Below, one piece after another: positions 16,685-25,936 of a DNA stretch of 64,000 nucleotides. Position 1 is the first letter of the stretch. Each line of letters begins with the position of its first letter. Below the pieces are notes generated by a model. That model was not told the origin of the DNA and made no database searches. It was given only the letters and a program-made list of their open reading frames with translations. Origin of the DNA: Paenibacillus qinlingensis (GTDB lineage: Bacteria; Bacillota; Bacilli; Paenibacillales; NBRC-103111); contig NZ_JABMKY010000002.1 in NCBI RefSeq assembly GCF_013204845.1, positions 1-64,000 on the forward strand, given 5' to 3'. The translations under genes were made by a program, and so were the position numbers.

Positions 16685-19005
16685 ACGTTCCGCCTTTCAT
16701 CAATGAAATACATCTCAATCTCTTCCATAAGCACGACGCATTCGCCCAAGCTGTCCATAAACGTGGCATCCGCCACCAGCTTGCTCTCACTTTGCCGCCT
16801 CACTCGAATTCGGCAGCTCAGCTCCTGCCCGTTTGCGTGACCAGTGGCGCGCCAAGATGAACGTCCGATCCTCATTGGCAGAGATGGGCGTGCATAGTGC
16901 TGATACCCCCATAACCGAACAAGCTGCAAGCCCCCGTCCAGCATCATCGGCGCTGTCGACGAGTGGGCATCTGCAAGATTAACGCGCAACGTAGCGGTCG
17001 CTTGTTCCCCGTCACATGCATCCAGTTTTTGAATCTCCTGAAAAGCCGGACCATGAAACAAGTACTCACCGTAAATCATTTCCGAACGCAACGACCACTC
17101 TTCCGAGGGTTGTTCCAACGCACCAGCAGACAAAGGACGCACTTCATAGCGGCTAAGCAGCACCGATTCACCCGAGTAATGCAAGGTCCCCTGTTCATCC
17201 ACTACTGTCAGTTTCAGCCGGATGGACCGGTCTTCTGCGTTATACGTCTCCGTCCCTGAAAATGAAAGCATGACCGACGGGCATCCCACTGGATCTAAAC
17301 GAACGCCTTTTAAGACACGCAGATCGGTGATGCTTGAGACAACTAAATCGGGGTATAAGCTTTGCGAAAGGCGGTGCATCCACTCTTGGACCCATACGAT
17401 TGGAATTACCGCCGCTTCGCCAATGACATGATCCTGAAGAAACGGATACACCACTGTGTCCACCAGCAAATTCATACGAAATGTTCGCTGCTGATTGGAA
17501 ATAAATGACGGCGTTTCAGCGGAAATACCGCCGATGACAATCTCCACGTCGTCTGGATTGACCGTATAGGCTTCATTGGCAAATAGCTGGGAACCCGCAT
17601 CTTTGGGAATCAACGCAATGCCTTGCGACTGAAAATGCTTACGCAGCGACTCTGTGACCATGCCGCCATCCCACGGCCCCCAGTTCAGCGATTTGACAAT
17701 GGCCCGTCCATGTCGTTTTTTCAATTGACGGGCAACACGGTTCAAAATTTCATTTGCCATGGCATAGTCACTCTGGCCTACATTGCCTTCTCTAGCAGCA
17801 ACTGAAGAAAACATCACAATCAGCTTCAAATTATCACCTTGCGTAACTTCTAGCAGTGTCTGCAAACCTTGAACCTTGGTGGCAAACACCTGATCGAATT
17901 GCTCAGGCTTCTTATCTTTCAAACGCTTATCGGCAAGTATGCCAGCCCCATGTACGATTCCTTGAATCCCGCCCCACGCCAATCGAACTGGGGCAAGCGC
18001 ATCCTGCAGCGCCGCCTTGTCCGTAATATCGACAGGCACATACTGTACGAGGGAACCTGTATGCTCAAGTCGTCTTATGGTTTCGCGCACTTCCTGTGCC
18101 GAGCGCAGTTGCTGTATGAGTTTCTTGAGCGCAATCGGCGTCAATGATTCACCGCGCTCACGAGCGCGTTCAAACAGAAGCTTCGACAGTTCTTGCTCCG
18201 ATTCTGTGCCGCTGATACCCTCTACCGGATCTTCGAGCGCAGTACGGCCGAGTAGGATAAACCGCAACGGAACTTGCTCGGCGAGAGCAATCAGCGAATC
18301 CGATGTAACTCCGCGAGCTCCTCCAGACACCAGCACGACATCGTGAGGCAGGAGAGTGCTCCCTTCGGAAGGTTGCTGCGGAGACAGCTCCATGCCCAAC
18401 GCCATGCGCACGCCATCGGCGCCATAGCCGATTTCTTTTTCAAGACCGCCTGCGAACAGTTCATTGATTATACAATCGACCAACGATTCTACGGATGCAG
18501 TCGGGTCGACATCCACCGCCTTGACCAAAGCGAGCGGCCACTCCTTCGAGGCCGTCTTGGCCAGTGCAGATAAACCAGCGGACCATACGCGTTCTCCTTG
18601 GTTACCCGACAAGCCAAAATCCCCACCTAGCCCTTGCACGATAAGGAAAAAACCGCCATCTCGCTCCATCACAGGCGCAACCTGCTTCGCAGCTAGGAAC
18701 GCGTCTCGGTTCAGTGCCAATGAAGTCTCCCGGTCGTCCTGCGAATAGGCAATTCCGAGAAAGATTACTTGCCGTGCCCCTTCAGGGAAAGATGAGGTTA
18801 CTACTGCTTCCACTCCATTTGCTTTCAGCTTACCGGCAAGGGTGACCGTCAGCGAGGTTCCGTCGTCCCAGATGTACACGGGATGCTCTCGCAAACCTGC
18901 GATTTCAAAGCCAGGCAGCGGTGCAGGAACAGTTACGACATGAAATCGCTGAAGTACATTTAATGGTGGTAAGGAGTGAGCTGAATCAACTACGGATGCG
19001 GTCAA
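16681..19005 (-). CDS. KR-DH polyketide/PUFA synthase subunit
   Basis: 774 residues. Residues 1-205 form the structural KR half, and 220-470 the catalytic NADPH-binding KR (VLVSGGARGVTSDS; Ser401, Tyr414, Asn418 in FSSVAAREG and YAMANE). The PfaA-like insertion RxxLxxG is present. Residues 510-760 are a PKS-type dehydratase with hot-dog motif FLQDHVIGEAAVIP (His526), FHGPAFQ (651-657) and DGGLQ (Asp690, Gln694). This equals the C-terminal half of a PfaA protein, here as a separate chain. The ATG at 19005 overlaps the stop of the KS-AT-ACP gene, and its own stop overlaps the next start. It would carry out ketoreduction and dehydration on the ACP-bound chain. Confidence 0.92.
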   Translation of the reverse strand: MTASVVDSAHSLPPLNVLQRFHVVTVPAPLPGFEIAGLREHPVYIWDDGTSLTVTLAGKLKANGVEAVVTSSFPEGARQVIFLGIAYSQDDRETSLALNRDAFLAAKQVAPVMERDGGFFLIVQGLGGDFGLSGNQGERVWSAGLSALAKTASKEWPLALVKAVDVDPTASVESLVDCIINELFAGGLEKEIGYGADGVRMALGMELSPQQPSEGSTLLPHDVVLVSGGARGVTSDSLIALAEQVPLRFILLGRTALEDPVEGISGTESEQELSKLLFERARERGESLTPIALKKLIQQLRSAQEVRETIRRLEHTGSLVQYVPVDITDKAALQDALAPVRLAWGGIQGIVHGAGILADKRLKDKKPEQFDQVFATKVQGLQTLLEVTQGDNLKLIVMFSSVAAREGNVGQSDYAMANEILNRVARQLKKRHGRAIVKSLNWGPWDGGMVTESLRKHFQSQGIALIPKDAGSQLFANEAYTVNPDDVEIVIGGISAETPSFISNQQRTFRMNLLVDTVVYPFLQDHVIGEAAVIPIVWVQEWMHRLSQSLYPDLVVSSITDLRVLKGVRLDPVGCPSVMLSFSGTETYNAEDRSIRLKLTVVDEQGTLHYSGESVLLSRYEVRPLSAGALEQPSEEWSLRSEMIYGEYLFHGPAFQEIQKLDACDGEQATATLRVNLADAHSSTAPMMLDGGLQLVRLWGYQHYARPSLPMRIGRSSWRATGHANGQELSCRIRVRRQSESKLVADATFMDSLGECVVLMEEIEMYFIDERRNV

Positions 19006-22000
19006 ATTCCGTTTTTTTTTCCATGTCCGTCCAAGTAACCGATAATTTCACGCAGCGTATGCAAACTCGCCATATCCGAAGGATCGAAACTCGGGCAGTC
19101 AACCAATTGCTCTTGTACGGCCGACAATATCTCGACCCGTTTGATTGAATCAATGCCGAGACCAGACTCTAAGTCCGCATCCAAATCGAGCATTTCGACT
19201 GGATAGCCGGTTTTATCGGCCACCACTTTCAACATGATCGCTTCGACATCCTGAGTGCTGCTCGATACCGAAACCGAGACAGCAGACGATGGCACAGACG
19301 CAACAGCAACGGGTTGCGTGGTCAACGGAGGTGCTTCAACCATTCTCTGAACTGGTGCTGGAGAAGGCGATGGAGCGGTCATTTGAGCCGGTGCTGCTGG
19401 TATAGCCCGTACGGCTTCAACGGGTACTGCTGGTGCAGGCGGCATCACAAATGGAGCAGGTGTCTGCGGAACAACTGGTGTCTGCACCGGCAAGTGATAC
19501 ATAGGCATAGCTAGGTCAGCGGCAATATAAGGTGCTGCGCCAAACATCGGATTTAGATCCGGAATCGCCAAGCTCGCCGGCTCCGGACGTTCGCTCCAGC
19601 CTTGCCCTGTTAAGGCGGCCAGCATCATTTCCGAGGAACGCAAATAGGCATGATGGCTGTCGCTCAACGCTTTTTGAAAGGAAAGATGCGCCTCTGTCAT
19701 TTGCCGTTGAAAATAAACGAGGTACGATGCGGGTAACGCCGAGGCCATTGGCACGGCCATATGTTGCGTCTGATTCACATTATTTAGGGCTGTCTGTTTC
19801 GGTTGCTGCTCATCAAATTGCTGGGATTTCATATCATTTACCTGCCTATCTATGCTTGGTTTTAATGAGCTCTCGGCAACTTGCACCGGAAGTGGCTGTG
19901 AGGGGACTGAAACGGGTTCATCCTTTGGTGGGTATGGCTTGCCGTAATTGGCCCCGTTTAGCTTAACTGTATATGCTGGGACTTTCTCGTCCCTCGGATC
20001 TTTCGGCTCCTTGTAACCGTTCCACAGGGCGGAGAACGTAAGCGGGATTCCATGAACCGCCAACTGCGCCAGCATGTGCCATAGCGACACGATACCGTTT
20101 CGGTTTTTGTGATCCATCGCGACCGCTTGCACGTCTGGACGATCTTTCAAGATTTGCTTAACTAATCCAGTCAGCGTTTTGCCTGGACCTACTTCGATGA
20201 ACAGTTTCACATCTTGTTCCGCCATGCGGGAGATTTGCTCAGCGAAACGCACGGGTTTGGCGATTTGGCTGGCAAGTACATTTTTCATTTCCTGTGAATC
20301 TTCAGGATACCGATCGGCTGTCGAGTTTGCATAAACCGGTATCTGGCCCCCTGCCTGGAACGTTATTTCCTCGAGGAATGTCCGAAACGGCTCGATGGAC
20401 GGTGCTACTAGCGCTGAATGAAACGCGGAGCCAACCTGCAAACGTGAAAAACGAACGCCCCGGGCTTTCAATGCCGACTCTAGTAAAGCCAATTCGCTCT
20501 CAACTCCGGAGACGACAACCTGCTCGGGACTGTTGTAATTGGCGATATTCGCTTCTTTCACGCCTGCTTCTGCCATAATTGCCTGTACACGTCCTGGCTC
20601 GGCAAACACAGCCGTCATCGCTCCGGGGATGGCTGCTGCCTTATGCATCAGCTCTCCGCGCTTACTTGCAGCAAGCAGCAGATCCGTCGGACTGATCACG
20701 TCGGAAAAGGCAAGAGCAGTAAGCTCGCCGAAGCTATGCCCGGCAACAGCGTCCGGTTTCACCCCAAGCTGGCGCATCAATGCAGCCATGGATAAACTCA
20801 CCAAGCCGATCGCCGGCTGTGCGGCTCTTGTATCGGTTAACGCCTCAACCTGCTGAGCCACGGCGCGTTCATCAAATGCCGGCTTTGGAAAGACGAGCTC
20901 GTGAAGGCCGAGCGCTGCCGCCTCATCCCAAACTTCTCGTACACTGTCAAACGTAATTGCAAGATCCTTCCCCATGCCGATATATTGGCTGCCCTGACCC
21001 GGAAATAGAAAGGCAATGCGGCCCGATGCCGCAGTATCCTTATGCCCAAAGCCAATGTAAACGCCAGCTGCCACATCCTGATACGGTTCCGCAGGCATAT
21101 GGCTTAAGCGTTCTCCTGCCTTCAAAAGCTTTTCACGCAGTTCCACCAAGTCACCGGCCACAATTCCGGCCCGAGCCTCTTGCGCAGCATCATAGTTCAT
21201 TTGGCTGTCTTTGGCCAGAAATCGAAACAGTTCCTCTTGGCTAGTTTCAGGAACCTCAGCAAGCGAAGTCCCAAGGAGATTCAATCTTTCGCCGAGCAAA
21301 GCCCCATCCCTAGCCGTGTAAACGAAAAGCTCCGCAGGCAGCGTCCTGAATTTCGGCGCCTGCCGTCCAGGGTTCGTATATTCCTCTAACGTCACGTGAA
21401 AGTTACTACCGCCGAAACCGAATGAACTGACAGAAGCTCGTCTTGGATGGTCGCTGGAACGGATCCACGGCCTCGCTTCCGTATTCAAATAGAACGGACT
21501 GTTCTCGATATCCAAATTCGGATTGGGACGCTCCACCTTTATCGTGGCTGGTAGTACACGGTGCTGCAGCGCAGCTACGGCCTTGAACAATGCAGCTGAT
21601 CCCGCAGCGGCCTTCGTATGGCCGATCTGCGATTTCACGGAGCCAAGCGCGCACCAAGTCTTTTTGTGTTCCGTCTCGAAAACCGATCTCAAACCAGCAA
21701 ACTCCGCAGCGTCTCCGGCCTTGGTTCCCGTACCGTGAGCTTCCACCAGTTCAACCGTTTCTGGTTCATAACCGGCTTCTTCATAAGCGCGACTTAACGC
21801 GATCGCCTGTCCTTCCGAGCGAGGAGCGTAAATGCTTTTCGACTTGCCATCCGAAGAGGTTCCGATACCTTTAATAACCGCGTAGATGGCATCTCCATCT
21901 GCTTCTGCATCCTTCAGACGTTTCAGCGCCACCATGCCTAGGCCTTCGCCAAGAATAGTTCCGTCCGCCTGATCCGAGAACGGGCGGCAGTCGCCTGTCG

Positions 22001-22826
22001 GTGACAACGCTGGTGTCTTGCTGAAGCTCATGAACATGAAGATGTCGTTCAGCGTATCCACTCCACCGGTAATTACGAGATCAGATTTACCGGCTTGGAG
22101 TTCCATGACCGCCAAAGACAAAGCGGACAGAGAGCTGGCGCATGCGGCGTCTAGCACCGTATTCGTGCCTTTTAGATCGAAGTGACTCGCAATGCGTCCC
22201 GCCACCACGTTACCGAGTAGGCCAGGGAAAGAGCTTTCCTGCCATGGCACATATAGATTCGCGATACGATCGCAAATTTGATTGACCTCTTCCTCCCCAA
22301 ATCCGCTGTCCCGAAGCGCCTTGGCCCAATAAGGACGCTGAATTCGGCTTCCTAAGTGCACGACAAGCTCGGTTGCTGACGCTACGCCTAGAATGACGCT
22401 CGTCCTATCCCTGTTGATTCTGCTGAATTGTGATTGACATGCATCTTCCAGTACTTTTTTCGCTACAATCAAAGCCAGCAACTGGCTTGTATCCGTTGCC
22501 TTCAAATTATGAGGCGGCATGGCAAACTCCACCGGATTAAACGTGACGTCCGAAATAAACCCACCGCGTTTGCAGTACGTTTTGTCCGGTGCAGTCGGAT
22601 CCGGGTCATAGTAATCGTCAATCAGCCAATGCGAACGCGGCACATCCGTAATGGAGTCCCGGCCTTCCAGTATATTTCTCCAAAATGAGGTATTGTCTGC
22701 TGCTCCTGGAAACAAAGCGCTTACCCCAACTACCGCAATATCAAATTGCTCCCGCAAGTGTTTGCCGTCCTTTATATCATATTTTTTTGAACTTTCAATA
22801 TATTTAAATACAATATTCGACAACAT
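19002..22826 (-). CDS. PfaA-like KS-AT-ACP subunit with a single ACP
   Basis: 1274 residues. Ketosynthase at 28-480 (DAACASS Cys229, His364, His403 and the closing SSFGFGGSNFHV). Malonyl-type acyltransferase at about 600-930 (LFPGQGSQ, GHSFG Ser698, AFHS His803). A Pro/Ala-rich linker follows at 970-1190, containing SSS, PSPSPAP and a helical patch. One acyl carrier protein sits at 1190-1270 with GIDSIKRVEIL, phosphopantetheine Ser1227, a hallmark of PUFA-synthase ACPs. Known PUFA synthases carry several tandem ACPs; I see only one. KR and DH, normally fused behind the ACPs, are on the next gene. ATG at 22826 follows AAAGGAAATCGTAGA, 42 bp after the patatin gene. Confidence 0.93.
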   Translation of the reverse strand: MLSNIVFKYIESSKKYDIKDGKHLREQFDIAVVGVSALFPGAADNTSFWRNILEGRDSITDVPRSHWLIDDYYDPDPTAPDKTYCKRGGFISDVTFNPVEFAMPPHNLKATDTSQLLALIVAKKVLEDACQSQFSRINRDRTSVILGVASATELVVHLGSRIQRPYWAKALRDSGFGEEEVNQICDRIANLYVPWQESSFPGLLGNVVAGRIASHFDLKGTNTVLDAACASSLSALSLAVMELQAGKSDLVITGGVDTLNDIFMFMSFSKTPALSPTGDCRPFSDQADGTILGEGLGMVALKRLKDAEADGDAIYAVIKGIGTSSDGKSKSIYAPRSEGQAIALSRAYEEAGYEPETVELVEAHGTGTKAGDAAEFAGLRSVFETEHKKTWCALGSVKSQIGHTKAAAGSAALFKAVAALQHRVLPATIKVERPNPNLDIENSPFYLNTEARPWIRSSDHPRRASVSSFGFGGSNFHVTLEEYTNPGRQAPKFRTLPAELFVYTARDGALLGERLNLLGTSLAEVPETSQEELFRFLAKDSQMNYDAAQEARAGIVAGDLVELREKLLKAGERLSHMPAEPYQDVAAGVYIGFGHKDTAASGRIAFLFPGQGSQYIGMGKDLAITFDSVREVWDEAAALGLHELVFPKPAFDERAVAQQVEALTDTRAAQPAIGLVSLSMAALMRQLGVKPDAVAGHSFGELTALAFSDVISPTDLLLAASKRGELMHKAAAIPGAMTAVFAEPGRVQAIMAEAGVKEANIANYNSPEQVVVSGVESELALLESALKARGVRFSRLQVGSAFHSALVAPSIEPFRTFLEEITFQAGGQIPVYANSTADRYPEDSQEMKNVLASQIAKPVRFAEQISRMAEQDVKLFIEVGPGKTLTGLVKQILKDRPDVQAVAMDHKNRNGIVSLWHMLAQLAVHGIPLTFSALWNGYKEPKDPRDEKVPAYTVKLNGANYGKPYPPKDEPVSVPSQPLPVQVAESSLKPSIDRQVNDMKSQQFDEQQPKQTALNNVNQTQHMAVPMASALPASYLVYFQRQMTEAHLSFQKALSDSHHAYLRSSEMMLAALTGQGWSERPEPASLAIPDLNPMFGAAPYIAADLAMPMYHLPVQTPVVPQTPAPFVMPPAPAVPVEAVRAIPAAPAQMTAPSPSPAPVQRMVEAPPLTTQPVAVASVPSSAVSVSVSSSTQDVEAIMLKVVADKTGYPVEMLDLDADLESGLGIDSIKRVEILSAVQEQLVDCPSFDPSDMASLHTLREIIGYLDGHGKKNGI

Positions 22827-22868
22827 TCTACGATTTCCTTTAAAAGGAAGTTGCGCAAATGAATTATT

Positions 22869-23726
22869 TTAATATTCCATCCATTTAATCATTCGAATAA
22901 ATTCCCGTTTGGCATCTGCATATCCCATTCTGTAAGCTTTATTCAACAAAGGAAGCTCGCGACTCATCCGGCTGATCGGCATAGGTTCTGAAGGCCTAAT
23001 GACGAAAATCTGTCCTTCGTCCTCCAAGCGCTCGATTTCTTCCATGTCCATGTTATATCGAAGGTATCTGGTCTTTAACGCATCTACGAAGGCTGCATGC
23101 TTTCGGTGTAATATTCCGGCAATTCGTTCCGAAGTGTCGTATTTCTTCCGGTAGCCCCTTTCCTTATTCAGGACAATAACGATGCGTTCATACCCTTCTT
23201 CCCGCAGTTTGCTAAGCGGCAGCGAATTGGCTACCCCGCCGTCAAACAGCTGCCGTCCCTGCCATTTAACCGCTTTACCGATAATCGGCAAAGAGATCGA
23301 AGCCGCCAGCATCATCTTCAAATCGTAAGGAGTTTGCGTCTCCCGATTCGTCGCGAAAAAGGCACCGCCGCTCTCCAAATCCGTCAAGATGCTGATTAAG
23401 CGCTGATCGGATTGAAAGTAAGTGTCATAATCAAAAGGCAACAGCTTTTTCGGCACCTCCTCAAACAGAAAATCCATTCCAAACATAGAGCCCTTGGTGA
23501 ACCAGTTGCGAATGCTTGCCGCACGCGGATCCGTAGCGCAATCCATCATGAATTTACGGCTGCGTCCAGGCTGTCGGGACAAGTATGAGGTGGCGGCCCA
23601 TGTACCGGAAGAAACGGTTAAGACACTAGGAAAATAGACCTGCTCCTTGAGCCAATAATCCAGCACGCCAGCTGTATAGATGCCGCGCATGCCTCCTCCT
23701 TCAAGAAATAAACCTACATTCATCAT
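22869..23726 (-). CDS. Patatin-like phospholipase/acyl hydrolase
   Basis: About 285 residues. Patatin fold: oxyanion loop EGGGMRG at 9-15, nucleophile elbow TVSSG at 37-41 (Ser39; the first Gly of GxSxG is Thr), and catalytic Asp in DGG at 162-164. There is no signal peptide, so it is cytosolic or membrane-peripheral. The frame is open to 23828, but GGGGAGG lies just before the ATG pair at 23726/23723, which overlaps the stop of the phosphopantetheinyl transferase gene (ATGATG). It is similar to the YjjU/RssA-type bacterial patatins. Its place inside the operon, between the carrier-activating enzyme and the first synthase gene, suggests it hydrolyses or transfers the finished acyl chain; that is inference. 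Confidence 0.88.
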   Translation of the reverse strand: MMNVGLFLEGGGMRGIYTAGVLDYWLKEQVYFPSVLTVSSGTWAATSYLSRQPGRSRKFMMDCATDPRAASIRNWFTKGSMFGMDFLFEEVPKKLLPFDYDTYFQSDQRLISILTDLESGGAFFATNRETQTPYDLKMMLAASISLPIIGKAVKWQGRQLFDGGVANSLPLSKLREEGYERIVIVLNKERGYRKKYDTSERIAGILHRKHAAFVDALKTRYLRYNMDMEEIERLEDEGQIFVIRPSEPMPISRMSRELPLLNKAYRMGYADAKREFIRMIKWMEY

Positions 23727-24442
23727 TCTACCTCCCCAAATTGTGCCAATATACTCTCCATTTTGCCCACGAGGCTTTCCGTATGCGCTTGCGTCACATT
23801 TGAAGGAAAAACGGGCTGACTTGCACATACGGCAAGTTTCATTTCAGATCCATTTGAATAGTTGCGAAGCCATCTTTTCCGATTATCTTCCTTGCAGGGT
23901 ATTATCGACACTGTACCGTTCCTATGCAGGAGTATGCTGAAGCTTTTTAGCGGAATCGACAACCCCTTCCCCAAAGCCTTCAAATAGCTTTCTTTGCATG
24001 TCCACAGCTCATAGAAAGCGTTCAACCGTTTATGTGGCTCAATGCTGTATAACCATTCCTGTTCCACAGTGGAAAAATATCGCGCTATCCCGTCTAAGTC
24101 GACCGATCGCACCGATTCCACATCAATGCCGACAGGCTCATGATCAACAACACATCCTACCCATTTCTGCGAATGCGAGATATTGAAATGAATATCGCCC
24201 TGCGTGAGTAAATAGGGTTTACCGAACTCATCCGCTGCGATGCGGCATTCAGTATGAGAAAGATCAAATTTCTCCAATAATACGTAGCGGAGTAGTAGAT
24301 CAGCGGCCAACATCTGAAGAGCCGTTTCCGGATGCTTAGCTTTAGCAATTCGATCCCGCTTCACTTTTCCTATCAAGGGAAGAAGCCGTTCGACTCGGGA
24401 CAAAAGATTAATATCAGTGATATTCCAGCAATATATCTCCAT
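23723..24442 (-). CDS. Sfp-type 4'-phosphopantetheinyl transferase
   Basis: 239 residues. It transfers phosphopantetheine from CoA to the ACP serine. Conserved motifs: RIA.KxxxxxLQxLAADLLLRYVL at 31-54, FNISHS near 86-91, GIDVE (105-109, Mg-binding Asp107 and Glu109) and WTCKESYLKALGKGL (147-161; Lys150, Glu151, Lys155). Length and motifs match the Sfp/AcpT class. It is the first gene of the operon, so it most likely activates the ACP of the KS-AT-ACP subunit (the role PfaE plays elsewhere). The ATG at 24442 has only a weak, distant AGGG, so translation may be modest. No second PPTase is seen in the window. Confidence 0.93.
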   Translation of the reverse strand: MEIYCWNITDINLLSRVERLLPLIGKVKRDRIAKAKHPETALQMLAADLLLRYVLLEKFDLSHTECRIAADEFGKPYLLTQGDIHFNISHSQKWVGCVVDHEPVGIDVESVRSVDLDGIARYFSTVEQEWLYSIEPHKRLNAFYELWTCKESYLKALGKGLSIPLKSFSILLHRNGTVSIIPCKEDNRKRWLRNYSNGSEMKLAVCASQPVFPSNVTQAHTESLVGKMESILAQFGEVE

Positions 24443-24640
24443 AAAATTTGTTGGTTCATTCCCTATTTTGTCGAATTGTGTTGATTAATAAATTCTTCAT
24501 AGATTAGGATAATCCTTCCTTCATTTTCCTTTTTAACATGCATGTTCTCGGTGGCTAGCGTCTGAGCAAATTCCTGGGAGATCACCGAATGTGTGCTTAA
24601 ACTTTAAATCTATAAGTAGATTGGCATGTCGTATTTATTC
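24443..24640 (-). other. Leader region of the lipid-synthase operon, with a short orphan reading frame
   Basis: About 200 bp between the lipoprotein terminator and the PPTase start; the operon promoter must lie here, but I see no strong -35/-10 pair. On the minus strand an open stretch ends TATEN, MHVKKENEGRIILIYEE, FINQHNSTK before a TAG at about 24462. It could be the tail of a lost gene or a short leader peptide (26 codons from ATG at about 24541). Confidence 0.3.
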
Positions 24641-24680
24641 AAAAAAAAATAGACTGTGCCGTTTCTCAAAACGGATGTCC
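24641..24680 (-). terminator. Rho-independent terminator after small lipoprotein gene
   Basis: On the minus strand, GAC..CCGTTT-TGAG-AAACGG..GTC-type stem followed by a run of nine T. It ends transcription of the lipoprotein gene before the lipid-synthase operon. Confidence 0.8.
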
Positions 24681-24697
24681 ATTTATGGTGTGTAACA

Positions 24698-24844
24698 CTA
24701 TAAGAATCTACCTTCAAATACATTAACTTTCTCTCCGGTTTCGTATAATACTTGTGGACTTTCCTTGGTCATTACGCTGGTATCAGTTTTAGAACAACCG
24801 AATAAGAATAACAATAAAACTATATATCCTATTTTTATTCTCAT
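24698..24844 (-). CDS. Short lipoprotein, 48 residues
   Basis: ATG at 24844 after AGGGGGCATT gives MRIKIGYIVLLLFLFGC, a signal peptide with lipobox LFGC (Cys17), then a 31-residue polar mature part (SKTDTSVMTKESPQVLYETG). The longer frame to 24907 lacks an RBS. A clear terminator follows. Such tiny lipoproteins are common in Bacillales and have no assigned role. Confidence 0.65.
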   Translation of the reverse strand: MRIKIGYIVLLLFLFGCSKTDTSVMTKESPQVLYETGEKVNVFEGRFL

Positions 24845-24975
24845 AATGCCCCCTGTAATTGGATTAATTTTGCACACTGTATACTCTAAATTTATCACAA
24901 TTTCCATTTTTTAATAATTTTAAATTTAACTAAACTGCCCGTTCGTTCAACAATCACTTCGCATGTAATTAAGAG

Positions 24976-25428
24976 TTATCGTCTTTTCAATCGTAAGCAT
25001 TCGATGCTTCCAATTTGACTTAAAGGGATAATGTGATTAAAAATGGTAATTGTTTGTTGGTCATGTTCCACAAAAACTTGAACAAATTCAACATAGTCTT
25101 TCCCCTTTTTTACATTAAAAGCAAGAAAACTTGCTTGTATCGCATGAATAACAGCGACATTTTTTATCAGTGGAACGGCTCCTGTTGTTATTTCAAATCT
25201 GAAATCAGCCAATCTTTTGAACGGAATTATCCTTAGCTGATTAGTATCCAGTTCCCTTAGTGAAAATGCTTTGTTTCCCACTTTTCGAATTACTCCGTTA
25301 ATTGACCTTCCATTTGTAATTGTAAAAACATTATCTGAAGCAAATCCGATTAGCTTGGTGAGACGTTGTTTTAATGTCAGATTAACGGAAATGGGGCATT
25401 TTCCACAAATTTTTCGAATGATTTTCAT
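24976..25428 (-). CDS. Hypothetical protein, 150 residues
   Basis: ATG at 25428 with AGGAAGGG about ten bases before. Basic soluble protein; starts with a Cys-rich KIIRKICGKCPISV (possible CxxC), followed by strand-rich sequence (NVFTITNGRSINGVIRKVGN, FSLRELDTNQLRIIPF, DYVEFVQVFVEHDQQTITIF) and a basic end CLRLKRR. It looks like a small beta-barrel or KOW/SH3-like fold, but no family is recognised. It stands alone between unrelated intergenic repeats. Confidence 0.65.
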   Translation of the reverse strand: MKIIRKICGKCPISVNLTLKQRLTKLIGFASDNVFTITNGRSINGVIRKVGNKAFSLRELDTNQLRIIPFKRLADFRFEITTGAVPLIKNVAVIHAIQASFLAFNVKKGKDYVEFVQVFVEHDQQTITIFNHIIPLSQIGSIECLRLKRR

Positions 25429-25936
25429 TTCGTGACACCCTTCCTGAATTCATATGATTCAGGGTATGCGCATGGTTTTTATCTGATTGGGTATTCTGTC
25501 GACAACTCTTACCTCTCTCGTTGAAAATGTTTAAGTTCATTCGTTACTGCACGTTTGGCTGAGAAGGCACTGAACCCTGGTGTGAGTAGCCTTTTTTGAT
25601 GTTTATTCAGCTATGCTGCCAGTTAGTTCAATACCTTTTACTGTCACAGATTTCACCATTAATCTAATTTACATTACTTTGTACATTCGCCAAATGATAT
25701 GATATCCCCTTTGTCCCACTATCCTGCTCGACAGCGTAATGAAACTAATATTCAATCTCCCGGCAGTTACAATGAAAAAGCAGACCGTCGCACGATCTGC
25801 TTTGTTCAACTAACATTTTGGCTTTTTTACTTAAATATTCGAACTCCTCCATTTAGAATTTTCGCCCTACTATTATACCGCTTCCTAACTTTATTAATTA
25901 AGTTAAGTAGTATTATAACAACTGATCTTCAACTAT
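25429..25936. other. Gene-free stretch with two hairpin repeats
   Basis: No convincing gene. Near 25572-25608 a GAGAAGGC...AGCCTTTTTTG hairpin occurs. At 25777-25803 the arms AAAGCAGA and TCTGCTTT surround CCGTCGCACGA. Both look like members of the dispersed intergenic hairpin family of this genome. The rest is AT-rich. Confidence 0.5.

Noticed and set aside
25777-25803. Possible riboswitch or tRNA-like structure
   Set aside because: Only a simple stem-loop of the dispersed hairpin type; no conserved riboswitch core, T-box or tRNA arms.
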